From NCBI GenBank assembly GCA_043784605.1, contig JAYVYD010000157.1:1-5554 (forward strand): a stretch of DNA of 5,554 nucleotides. The letters are read 5' to 3'. Shown piece after piece: positions 1 through 5,554 of the stretch (position 1 is the first letter of the stretch; the number at the start of each line of letters is the position of its first letter). The notes below the pieces were generated by a model. It ran no database searches and was not told where the DNA came from. It saw only the letters and a program-made list of their open reading frames with translations. This DNA is from JANYHY01 sp043784605 (GTDB lineage Bacteria > Myxococcota_A > Polyangia > Polyangiales > Polyangiaceae). The position numbers and the translations under genes were made by a program.

Positions 1-1
1 G

Positions 2-1270
2 ACCACCCCGCAGGAGGGGCCGGACAAGGAGCGCATCACGCAGGCACATGCGCATCGGTTGCTGCGCACGCGCGAGCAAAAGGCGGCCGATGACGCGCGC
101 GCCGCAGTCACGAAGACGCGCAAAACGCTCGCCGCGGCGATGCGCGGCGCCCAAGGGAGCCTCGGAGTGTCGATCGGCGGCGATCTGCTCGAAGGGCCGA
201 ACGGCGCCGTCATCCGTGCGCTCGACGATGATCTCAAGTCGCTCCGCGATGCGATCGAGAGTGCGGCCGCCGCGCTCGATGCACACGCCGGGCAGACGGA
301 GACCGTGCTCGCCGAGCGCCACGCGACGCTGGCGCTCGCGCAGGCGAAGCAAGAGCAGGACGACAGTGCGGTGCTTGCGCGCCATGCGGAGGAGAACGCG
401 GTCGCCGTCCAGCGGATCGATCTTCAACAGCAATACGCCGAGGTGATGGGCGCACCGACCGAGCTCGAGGAGTGTAAGGCGCGCTTCACTGCCCAGCGCG
501 CAGATGGCCAGCGGCTCCTCGCGGAGCTGCGCAAACTTCGCGCGCGCCGATCCAATCTTCGGCAGCAGATGGAGAGCCGCGTGAATGCGCTCCTCAAGGA
601 CGAGGTGCAGATCGTTGTGGAGGAAGATGGCAATCGCGCGTCGTACGAAGCAGCTCTCGCCGAGGCGCTGCAAGGTGCTCTGAGTACGCACCTCGCCACG
701 GCGCGCAAGCTCGGAAAAGTCCCACCGGAGACGCTGAGCGCCGCGGTCGAGGCACGCGATAAGGGTCTAATTTGCGAGCAGGCAGGCGTGAAGCCCGAGA
801 GCGCGAACGCGATCCTCGACGCGCTCTCGAAATGGCCGCACCGTCTCGCGTTCGAGTCGGCGTCGATCGACGACACCGCCAAGATCCAACTCATGGACGG
901 CGGCTGGCAAAGCATCCGCGAGGTGTCGGACGGGCAGCGCATCACGGCGCTCCTGCCGATCATCATGATGGAGAGCAATCGGCCTTTGATCATCGATCAG
1001 CCCGAGGACCACCTCGACAACCAGTTCATCTACGAACGTGTCGTGAAGATGGGCGTTCTGCTCGCGAAGACGCGACGGCAGATCCTCTTCGCGACGCACT
1101 CGGCGAATATCGCGATCTTGGGCGAGAGCGACGCGATCCTCGTCGCGACGAAGACCGCGCGCAAGGTTGGGCGCGTGACGGCGGCGAAAGATCTGAGCGA
1201 GGCGCTGCGCCTGCTCGAAGGTGGTCGCGACGCTCTCCTCGCCCGTGTGAAGCGCTACGGCCTCGCCTGA
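2..1270 (+). CDS. SMC/ABC-like ATPase, TrlF-like C-terminal part (5' partial)
   Basis: The frame is open from base 2 to the TGA at 1268-1270, so the true start and the Walker A loop lie upstream of the window; the first in-frame ATG-like position near 59 (TTG) is not a credible start. The visible 422 residues begin with a long Ala/Glu/Arg-rich helical stretch (about 2-760) typical of a coiled-coil arm. An ABC-type head follows: signature S-D-G-Q-R at 926-940, Walker B LIIDQPED at 986-1009 with the D-loop-like HLDN after it, and an H-loop ATHS at 1091-1102. The combination of TALLP, LIIDQPED-x-LDN-x-FIYE and ATHSANI-x-x-LGESD resembles TrlF-type AAA-like ATPases, which often carry an N-terminal PHP (phosphoesterase) domain; whether this gene has one cannot be seen. 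The role is probably ATP-driven nucleic-acid sensing or processing in the cytoplasm (inferred). The stop is one base before the histidine kinase ATG, so the two are cotranscribed and probably translationally coupled. Confidence 0.85.
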   Translation, partial: TTPQEGPDKERITQAHAHRLLRTREQKAADDARAAVTKTRKTLAAAMRGAQGSLGVSIGGDLLEGPNGAVIRALDDDLKSLRDAIESAAAALDAHAGQTETVLAERHATLALAQAKQEQDDSAVLARHAEENAVAVQRIDLQQQYAEVMGAPTELEECKARFTAQRADGQRLLAELRKLRARRSNLRQQMESRVNALLKDEVQIVVEEDGNRASYEAALAEALQGALSTHLATARKLGKVPPETLSAAVEARDKGLICEQAGVKPESANAILDALSKWPHRLAFESASIDDTAKIQLMDGGWQSIREVSDGQRITALLPIIMMESNRPLIIDQPEDHLDNQFIYERVVKMGVLLAKTRRQILFATHSANIAILGESDAILVATKTARKVGRVTAAKDLSEALRLLEGGRDALLARVKRYGLA

Positions 1271-1271
1271 A

Positions 1272-2387
1272 ATGCCGACCGACCACCGCAAAGCGCTCGC
1301 CGCAGAGAAGTCTGAGGATCTGTGCGCCGCCATCGAGCGCTGCACCGTCGCCCTGCGTCGCGCCGAGGTGCGTGACGCGGATCTCGTGGCGGTGTGCGAC
1401 CAACTCGTGAAGCTCGCCGAGCACGATGACCGGCTGGTGCGACGCGCCGTCGCCGGCGCCGCACAACATCTGGCCGATCCGTATTTCGAACGCATCATCG
1501 CGCCGCTCGCGAAGGACAAGAACTCGTGGGTGAAGGCTGCGGCGGAGCGATCCATCAAGGCGCGAAGTGCGACGCGCCTTACAGAGCGGCGTCGCGAGCG
1601 GGTGAGCGTCGATGCGCGCGAGCTCTTCGATGAGATCGAGAAGAAGTACAAGCGAGAGGCGAGGCGTCTCGCCGAGCGCGCGCGCGATCGCTCCCTGGAG
1701 TCGTTCGTCCGGCGCGTTCGGCACGAGTTCGCGAAGGCCGGAGGCTCGCTCAAGGAGGCGATCGATCGTATCGGCGTCGCCGCGGACGCACGTGTCATCG
1801 ATCGCGCCAAGGTGAAGGAGGACGCGCGACAAGCGCTCGCCGTCTACCAGCTACTGATCGACATCATCGACTCCGCACAGAACATCACGCACGTGCCCAC
1901 GGCGCACTATGCGTCGGAAAATATCCTCGGCGTTGTCGAACAGGCGCAGCAGCATCTGCTCGACCGTGCCGGCGAGCGAAAGTCGCGGCTGCGCGTTGAG
2001 GTCGACGTCGACGAGACGATCGCGCTCGAGATTGATCGGAGCCTACTGGTCCAAGCGTTCTCGAACGTCCTTGAGAACTCCGTCGAGGCGTACCCCGCGG
2101 ACGCGGCCGAGCTTCGCATCCGCGTCCACGCGAAGGTGGTCAACGCGGGAACACAGGTGGAGCTCGCGTTTCAGGACTGGGGCGTCGGGATTTCCGAATC
2201 GTCGTTGCCGTTCGCGGGGGAGCCGTACCGATCGAGCAAGGGCGGGTACATGCGCGGGCTCGGACTCGCGAACGTGAAAAAGATGGTCGAATCGGCACAC
2301 GGCGGGCGCGTGATCATCGAGGGGAAGGCGGGTGTCGGAACGACCGTGCGCATGGTCCTCCCGAGGAGACAGAAGAAGGCGTCATGA
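1272..2387 (+). CDS. Soluble sensor histidine kinase with HEAT-like N-terminal region
   Basis: A 371-residue protein. Residues about 43-97 contain two paired helices with HEAT-like patterning (LVRRAVAGAAQHL; WVKAAAERSIKA). Residues 105-150 form a charged helical linker. A candidate H-box RHEF has His151 as the likely phosphoacceptor. The HATPase_c domain is complete: N-box about 260-274 (QAFSNVLENSVEA, Asn265/Asn269), G1 box D-W-G-V-G-I 302-307, G2 box G-L-G-L-A-N-V 329-335 and G3 G-V-G-T-T 354-358. No signal peptide or hydrophobic membrane segment is present, so it should sense an intracellular cue. It probably autophosphorylates and passes phosphate to the response regulator encoded next. 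The start ATG follows the upstream stop by one base without a strong Shine-Dalgarno, which points to translational coupling. The HEAT-like region could contact the upstream ATPase or another protein (inference). The kinase call is firm; the H-box assignment is moderately sure because the flanking sequence is not a classic HisKA. Confidence 0.88.
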   Translation: MPTDHRKALAAEKSEDLCAAIERCTVALRRAEVRDADLVAVCDQLVKLAEHDDRLVRRAVAGAAQHLADPYFERIIAPLAKDKNSWVKAAAERSIKARSATRLTERRRERVSVDARELFDEIEKKYKREARRLAERARDRSLESFVRRVRHEFAKAGGSLKEAIDRIGVAADARVIDRAKVKEDARQALAVYQLLIDIIDSAQNITHVPTAHYASENILGVVEQAQQHLLDRAGERKSRLRVEVDVDETIALEIDRSLLVQAFSNVLENSVEAYPADAAELRIRVHAKVVNAGTQVELAFQDWGVGISESSLPFAGEPYRSSKGGYMRGLGLANVKKMVESAHGGRVIIEGKAGVGTTVRMVLPRRQKKAS

Positions 2388-3289
2388 GCACGGGTCACGT
2401 CGCGATCGTTCTGGAAGACCAAGAGGAGGCAGCCAAGCGCATCATGGCCGTCATTCGCGGTCGCGGCGATGAAGTCTATTGGGCGAAGACGCGCACCGAG
2501 GCGCGTGCGCTGCTGGAGCAGCACCCGCCTTGCTACATCGTTCCGGATGTTGAGGTCCCGAACGAGCTCGGCGACATTCCAAACGAGCTGACCGGCCTCG
2601 CGTTCATCCGAGAGGACGCGCGTGGCATGTTTCGCGGGCGCACGGCTGACGACAAGCACATGGTCCAGATCCTTGCGATGTCGGGGTTCTCGGTCGAGCC
2701 GGGGTTTGTCGAGCGCGTCATGCAGGAGGGCGCCAACGCCTTCATCACCAAGCCCCTCCCGAGTAACATCGAGATCGAACGGAAGATCGCCGAGGCGCTG
2801 CGACACAGCGGCCGACGGGATCACGCGGACTGCGCTCGCATCACCGAGGCTGCGCGGATGTCCTCGCGCGCGCCGCCGGCGGTCGCGGCGGCTTCGGATC
2901 CGTCGCGCAACGTTCTTCGCGTCCTCGGAGATACGGTCAACGGACGCACGCGGGTACTCGTGAACGGCGAGTCGGCGTGGCTCTCCGCAGTGCTCTTAAA
3001 GGCGCTGCTCTTTCTCGTCGCCGGCCGACTGCGATCGGCGGACGGCTGGGTCGAGTGCTCTGAGTTCGGCCGGGAGTCGGCGGCTATCGTGCGCGCTCTC
3101 TCCCGACTGCGCGTCGACCTCGGGGTTCGTGTCGACGGGTTCGACAAATCGAAGGGCTACCGGCTTCTCCCGGCGGTTGACGTCGAACACGTCGCCACAG
3201 CCGCGCTCGCGAAGATGAAAGACCAATCGACGATCGTGAAGCTCGCCGCGGAAATCGAGCGCCTTCAGAAGAAGCGCGCGACGCGCTGA
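2384..3289 (+). CDS. Response regulator: receiver domain plus OmpR-like winged helix
   Basis: A 301-residue protein whose ATG overlaps the kinase stop (ATGA, 2384-2387), with an AAGG Shine-Dalgarno at 2376-2379. The receiver spans about 5-142: acidic pair E11-D12, phosphoacceptor candidate D55 (YIVPDVEVP), switch residue S100 (AMSG) and conserved lysine K123 (TKP). The loop after D55 is longer than usual and carries a PNEL-GDI-PNEL near-duplication (59-69). An Ala/Pro-rich linker (about 150-175) leads to a region (about 176-263) with the pattern of an OmpR/PhoB-type winged helix: a short beta segment, the helix SAVLLKALLFLVA, a second helix with AAIVRALSRLRVDLG, and the final wing hairpin ending K-G-Y-R-L-L at 257-262. 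A charged helix (about 268-299) closes the protein and may dimerise. It is the likely partner of the adjacent kinase and a DNA-binding transcription regulator. Possible targets are its own operon or the palindromes just downstream; this is not shown. Confidence 0.85.
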   Translation: MSTGHVAIVLEDQEEAAKRIMAVIRGRGDEVYWAKTRTEARALLEQHPPCYIVPDVEVPNELGDIPNELTGLAFIREDARGMFRGRTADDKHMVQILAMSGFSVEPGFVERVMQEGANAFITKPLPSNIEIERKIAEALRHSGRRDHADCARITEAARMSSRAPPAVAAASDPSRNVLRVLGDTVNGRTRVLVNGESAWLSAVLLKALLFLVAGRLRSADGWVECSEFGRESAAIVRALSRLRVDLGVRVDGFDKSKGYRLLPAVDVEHVATAALAKMKDQSTIVKLAAEIERLQKKRATR

Positions 3290-3297
3290 GCGCGCCG

Positions 3298-3315
3298 CGG
3301 ACAAGCGCTTGTCCG
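3298..3315. promoter_or_regulatory. Operator-like perfect 18-bp palindrome (site 1)
   Basis: CGGACA-AGCGCT-TGTCCG is a perfect palindrome starting nine bases after the response-regulator stop. Its outer arms recur in the next repeat with the centre shifted by exactly 21 bp, so a dimeric regulator could bind both sites on one face of the helix. It could also form an RNA hairpin after the upstream operon, but no U-rich run follows it, so an intrinsic terminator is the weaker reading. Confidence 0.6.
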
Positions 3316-3339
3316 TGACGGACAGCGCGTTGTCCGTCA
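3316..3339. promoter_or_regulatory. Operator-like inverted repeat with 9-bp arms (site 2)
   Basis: Arms TGACGGACA and TGTCCGTCA flank a 6-bp centre GCGCGT. The inner 18 bp (3319-3336) has the same CGGACA-N6-TGTCCG form as site 1, while the centre sequence differs, so the arms rather than the whole unit are repeated. This fits a protein-binding site better than a simple duplication. Site 1's right arm and site 2's left arm also form an inverted pair around G3317. Confidence 0.6.
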
Positions 3340-3346
3340 TCGCGTC

Positions 3347-3385
3347 GGTGGACAGATCCCTGCGAGTGCGGTGTCCACGTCCACC
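3347..3385. promoter_or_regulatory. Third, spread set of GGACA/TGTCC half-sites
   Basis: GTGGACA at 3348-3354 is opposed by TGTCCAC at 3372-3378, and GGTGGAC at 3347-3353 is also complementary to GTCCACC at 3379-3385. The half-site core GGACA/TGTCC is the same as in the two upstream palindromes, but the arms are 17-25 bp apart. TGTCC cores start at 3310, 3331 and 3372, spaced 21 and 41 bp, close to whole helical turns. It may be a weaker operator or part of a looping array. Confidence 0.4.
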
Positions 3386-3388
3386 GCC

Positions 3389-3394
3389 TAGTTT
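3389..3394 (+). promoter_or_regulatory. Possible -10 element for the right-hand gene cluster
   Basis: TAGTTT lies in the only A/T-rich patch of this intergenic stretch, just right of the half-site cluster and about 75 bp before the next start codon. The expected -35 position (around 3365-3371, GTGCGG) is poor, so the promoter may need an activator. This is a tentative call from position and base composition only. Confidence 0.2.
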
Positions 3395-3457
3395 TCTCCT
3401 CGTTGACGGCGCGCGACGCGACCCGAAACGCTGACCGGAGCGGATCGCTCCCCAGAC

Positions 3458-3464
3458 GGAGAAG
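3458..3464 (+). promoter_or_regulatory. Ribosome binding site deciding the 3469 start
   Basis: GGAGAAG sits with its GGAG core seven bases before ATG 3469. No comparable site precedes the in-frame TTG at 3403, and the extra residues that start would add (Arg-rich, low complexity) look non-coding. The ATG is therefore preferred. Confidence 0.6.
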
Positions 3465-3468
3465 ACCG

Positions 3469-4173
3469 ATGAGCCAGATCGAGATCTGGCACGGCCTCGA
3501 ACGCGAGGTCCGTGCCGCAGGGAACGTGTGCGTCTTCAATCAGGCGAAGGCCACGAGCGCGGCTCTCGCGAACTACGCGGCCGTCGAGAACGTGATGCGT
3601 GCGCTCCGCGGCCAGACGCGCACGTCGATGGACGAGCGTCAGCTCCTCATCGACGCGATCCTCCGCCAGCAGCAGGCGGCGCCGCACGCGCTCTGGACGG
3701 CGATGCTCGCCCTCACGTTTCGTCCGATGCTCGCGCGCCTCGCGAGGAAGCTCACGGACGTCGCGCCCGAAGAGCGTGAGCAGACCGCGCTCTTCGCGTT
3801 CATCGAGACGCTCGCCAAGGTCACACCCGGCAAGGGCAGCACGGTCTTCTCGCTCTACTGGGCCGTGCGCCGCCGCGTCATCCGCCCGCTTCGGCGCGCG
3901 CGCCTGAAGGCGGCGCAGACAATCGTCTTCGCCGAAGAAAAATTTTGCCCGACTTCGCCATCGATGGAGGTCCTTATCGATGAAGGAAGATTCGCGCGGC
4001 TCATGGCGGCGTCTCCGCCGAAGCCGCGCGAGACGACGGGCACCTACGTCGCGCGCATCACAGGGACTCGCAACTACGAAAAACGCGAACGCCTGCGCCG
4101 CGCGCTCTCGTACTCGCGTGTCGGCGATCTGACCGACATCCGGGAGCACTTTCTCAAAGCGATGAACAGCTGA
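3469..4173 (+). CDS. Hypothetical protein with sigma-70 region-2-like core
   Basis: A 234-residue protein from ATG 3469 (good Shine-Dalgarno); the frame also extends to TTG 3403, which I reject. Residues about 74-146 resemble the helical core of sigma factor region 2: LALTFRPMLARLARKL, then EEREQTALFAFIETL where sigma factors have the acidic E-D-x-x-Q segment, then STVFSLYWAVRRRVIRPLRR, similar to the tryptophan-containing DNA-binding helix that ends in an Arg-rich run. No convincing region 4 helix-turn-helix follows; the C-terminal third is charged and unrecognised. It could be a divergent phage-type sigma factor, an anti-termination or transcription-control protein, or a structural look-alike. 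A short A/T-rich patch (about 3938-3993) departs from the surrounding base composition. It is the first gene after the palindrome cluster, so it is the likely first product under its control. That it is coding is well supported; the function is a guess. Confidence 0.72.
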   Translation: MSQIEIWHGLEREVRAAGNVCVFNQAKATSAALANYAAVENVMRALRGQTRTSMDERQLLIDAILRQQQAAPHALWTAMLALTFRPMLARLARKLTDVAPEEREQTALFAFIETLAKVTPGKGSTVFSLYWAVRRRVIRPLRRARLKAAQTIVFAEEKFCPTSPSMEVLIDEGRFARLMAASPPKPRETTGTYVARITGTRNYEKRERLRRALSYSRVGDLTDIREHFLKAMNS

Positions 4174-4182
4174 TCCAAAACC

Positions 4183-4187
4183 GGGAG
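4183..4187 (+). promoter_or_regulatory. Ribosome binding site for the 4197 gene
   Basis: GGGAG lies nine bases before ATG 4197 in a 23-bp gap between genes. Only this gap and that at 3469 have clear sites in the right-hand cluster; the two later genes seem to depend on coupling. Confidence 0.55.
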
Positions 4188-4196
4188 AGAACGATC

Positions 4197-4859
4197 ATGA
4201 ACACGGCATGGGACAACGCAAAGAAGCTCGCGGAGAAGCACGCAAGCCAAGGGGGCATCTTCGTGCGCCTCCAAAACGACGGCGACACCGTCGTCGGTGT
4301 CTTCTGCGGCGAGCCGTACGCGAAGGAAGTCTACTGGGACGGGCAGAAGTACTGCGACGCCGCGCCCGACGGCGGCGGCAAGATGAGTCTCCGCGTGTCG
4401 CTCAACTTCTACGTGCCGAGCGAGGGCGCGATGAAGATCATCGAGGGCGGCACGGCGTGGTTCAAGGATCTGCTCGACGTGCGCGAGAAGTACGGCACCG
4501 ACAAATGGGCCTTCGAGGTGAAGCGCCGCGGCAAGAAGGGGGATACCAAGACGAAGTACTCGATCCTTCCGGAGACGCCGATCGACGACGCCCTTCGGGC
4601 TCGGATCGCCGCTGCCGCCGAACATGATCTCGGGGCGGTCGCCGGCGGCAGTGATCCTGACGCGACGGGGGCGTCGCCGCGAGTCGTCGAGCTCGATGTC
4701 GCCCGCACCATCGCCGATCGCCTTCGCGCGTTGCCGCGTGAGGTCGCGGACGCGTTCCTCGGTGAGTTCAAGATCGCCCGCATCCGCGATCTTTTGAACG
4801 CGGACGTCCCGCGGGCGCTCGCGTTCCTCGAGCGCTCGCAGGATCCCCTCGCCATCTGA
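4197..4859 (+). CDS. Probable phage-type single-stranded-DNA-binding protein
   Basis: A 220-residue protein. Residues about 19-125 look like a compact beta-rich fold: GGIFVRLQNDGDTVVGVFCGEP (19-40), EVYWDG (44-49), SLRVSLNFYVP (64-74), then GTAWFKDLL and KWAFEVKRRGKKGDTKTKYSILP (103-125). The run of aromatic and basic residues with the F-E-V-K-R-x-G-x-x-G-D-T-K-T-x-Y pattern resembles OB-fold ssDNA-binding or recombination-associated proteins of phages. A Gly/Asp-rich linker (about 145-162) leads to a helical tail (165-214), which could be a partner-binding segment. There is no visible zinc-finger cysteine set as in T4 gp32. It would coat single strands during replication or recombination, and the helicase two genes downstream supports this. 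The family match is from memory of sequence patterns and is not certain; an unrelated phage accessory protein remains possible. Confidence 0.65.
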   Translation: MNTAWDNAKKLAEKHASQGGIFVRLQNDGDTVVGVFCGEPYAKEVYWDGQKYCDAAPDGGGKMSLRVSLNFYVPSEGAMKIIEGGTAWFKDLLDVREKYGTDKWAFEVKRRGKKGDTKTKYSILPETPIDDALRARIAAAAEHDLGAVAGGSDPDATGASPRVVELDVARTIADRLRALPREVADAFLGEFKIARIRDLLNADVPRALAFLERSQDPLAI

Positions 4860-4865
4860 CGCGTC

Positions 4866-5057
4866 ATGAAGCGCACCCGCGAGGAGCTTCACGCGGAGGC
4901 CGAGCGCATCACCAGAGCCCTGGTGGTGCGCTTCGGCGGCGCGCTGCCCGAAGACATCCGCACGACGCTCAGTTTCTACGTGAGCTCGCGTAACGGCGTC
5001 GACCGCGCGGCCGAGCACGTCCTTCACCTTCGATCGCTTCTGCAAACCAACGAGTGA
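4866..5057 (+). CDS. Small hypothetical protein, 63 residues
   Basis: The ATG begins six bases after the previous stop, with no clear Shine-Dalgarno, so translation is probably coupled. The protein is largely alpha-helical by pattern: a charged N-terminal helix (TREELHAEAERITRALVVRF), a short Gly-rich turn with LPEDI, then helices carrying SSRNGVDRAAEHVLHLRSLL. No signal peptide, membrane segment or metal-binding motif is seen, and I do not recognise a family. Third-position G/C bias and the tight fit between its neighbours argue that it is a real gene. Its place between an ssDNA-binding-like protein and a helicase suggests a replication accessory or adaptor role, which is inferred from context alone. 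Confidence 0.6.
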   Translation: MKRTREELHAEAERITRALVVRFGGALPEDIRTTLSFYVSSRNGVDRAAEHVLHLRSLLQTNE

Positions 5058-5063
5058 GATTCC

Positions 5064-5554
5064 ATGGTCGATCTCCGGCCCTATCAACTCGACGCGATCT
5101 CGCGCATCGAGTCACGCGTCGCTGCCGGCGCGCGCCGCATTCTCGTGGTCGCTCCGTGCGGCTCCGGCAAGACGGTCATGTTCGCGAGCATCGCGGTCAA
5201 CACCGTCGCGCGCCACGAGCGCGTGCTCGTTCTCGCCCATCGCCGCGAGCTCATTGAGCAGACGTATCGAAAGCTCTCGGCCGCCGGCCTCCGCGAAGAT
5301 CAAATCGGCGTTCTGATGGCGACCGACGCGCGTCGTCGTCCGGGCGCCGCGGTGCAAGTCGCGAGCATCGACACGCTTCGCCACCGCCCGAAGCCGTTCG
5401 CGCATGTTGTCATTCGAGATGAAGCGCATCGGGCGCTCGCGAAGACCGATCGCGACATCGCGTCGGCCTATCCCGATGCGATCCATCTCGGCTTCACGGC
5501 GACGCCATACCGCGCGGACAACCGCGGCCTCGCCGAGGCGTACGACGAGCTCGT
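5064..5554 (+). CDS. Superfamily 2 DEAH helicase (3' partial)
   Basis: The frame runs from ATG 5064 off the window end, giving 163 residues of the N-terminal RecA-like domain. Motifs in order: Q-motif-like LRPYQLDAI (4-12), Walker A APCGSGKT (30-37), motif Ia LAHRREL (57-63), a motif Ib-like SIDTL (101-105), motif II DEAH (119-122) and motif III TATPYR (145-150). This matches SF2 ATP-dependent helicases of the restriction-enzyme/UvrB-like (ResIII) type that translocate on or unwind duplex nucleic acid; phages and integrative elements often carry one for replication or recombination. Arg118 precedes DEAH where a small hydrophobic residue (often V) is more usual. The start is six bases after the upstream stop with only a weak GAGTGAG (5052-5058) ahead, so coupling is likely. 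The second RecA domain and any nuclease or primase fusion lie beyond the window, so the exact subfamily is open. Confidence 0.9.
   Translation, partial: MVDLRPYQLDAISRIESRVAAGARRILVVAPCGSGKTVMFASIAVNTVARHERVLVLAHRRELIEQTYRKLSAAGLREDQIGVLMATDARRRPGAAVQVASIDTLRHRPKPFAHVVIRDEAHRALAKTDRDIASAYPDAIHLGFTATPYRADNRGLAEAYDEL

Noticed and set aside
767..1810. Long minus-strand reading frame (347 residues) across the ATPase and kinase genes
   Set aside because: It is antisense to recognisable ATPase and kinase domains, its product is low-complexity Ser/Arg-rich, and no ribosome binding site supports it.
3298..3339. Intrinsic terminator after the response-regulator gene
   Set aside because: The hairpins are strong, but neither is followed by a U-run, and two phased copies with equal arms fit an operator better. 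A terminator role is not excluded.
3290..3390. CRISPR-like short repeats
   Set aside because: The repeats are 5-9-bp palindromic arms at helical spacing, with no uniform repeat and spacer units.
3403..3408. TTGACG as a -35 promoter element
   Set aside because: No acceptable -10 hexamer lies 16-18 bases downstream (the region reads AAACGC).
3403..3468. TTG start at 3403 extending the sigma-like gene by 22 residues
   Set aside because: No Shine-Dalgarno precedes it, the extra residues are Arg-rich low complexity, and ATG 3469 has a well-placed GGAG.
3388..4149. Minus-strand reading frame (253 residues) opposite the sigma-like gene
   Set aside because: The sense frame has a good ribosome binding site and folded-protein character; the antisense product is Arg/Glu/Asp-rich without motifs.
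4074..5087. Long minus-strand reading frame (337 residues)
   Set aside because: It lies opposite four genes with better motif and spacing support. Its Arg/Asp/Val-rich product is typical of the antisense frame in high-GC coding DNA.

Overview
The window is a high-GC bacterial segment with strong G/C third-position bias. All seven supported genes lie on the + strand and are tightly packed. The composition and the predicted proteins would suit Myxococcota (Polyangiales-type) or another high-GC proteobacterium. That placement is a guess, because no taxonomic marker such as an rRNA or tRNA is present.

Left half (2-3289): a three-gene, translationally coupled operon. It begins with the C-terminal part of an SMC/ABC-like ATPase whose motifs resemble TrlF-type ATPases (long coiled coil, S-D-G-Q signature, LIIDQPED Walker B, ATHS H-loop). 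One base later comes a soluble histidine kinase with HEAT-like helices, an RHEF phosphoacceptor candidate and a complete HATPase domain. A 4-bp ATGA overlap leads into a response regulator with a receiver domain and an OmpR-like winged helix. An ATPase of this type coupled to a cytoplasmic two-component pair would suit a stress-sensing or phage-defence cassette. That role is inferred and not shown by the sequence.

Junction (3290-3468): a 179-bp intergenic stretch dominated by repeated GGACA/TGTCC half-sites. It holds a perfect 18-bp palindrome, then a second inverted repeat with 9-bp arms whose centre lies exactly 21 bp (two helical turns) away, then a looser pair of half-sites. It looks like a multi-site operator controlling the genes to its right.

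Right half (3469-5554): four genes that read like a phage or integrative-element replication module. They are a protein with a sigma-70 region-2-like helical core, a protein resembling phage single-stranded-DNA-binding proteins, a 63-residue small protein of unknown role, and the N-terminal part of a superfamily 2 DEAH helicase cut by the window end. The simplest reading is a mobile element or prophage carrying a signalling/ATPase cassette beside its replication genes, with the palindrome cluster as the control point between them. Both outer genes are cut by the window edges.
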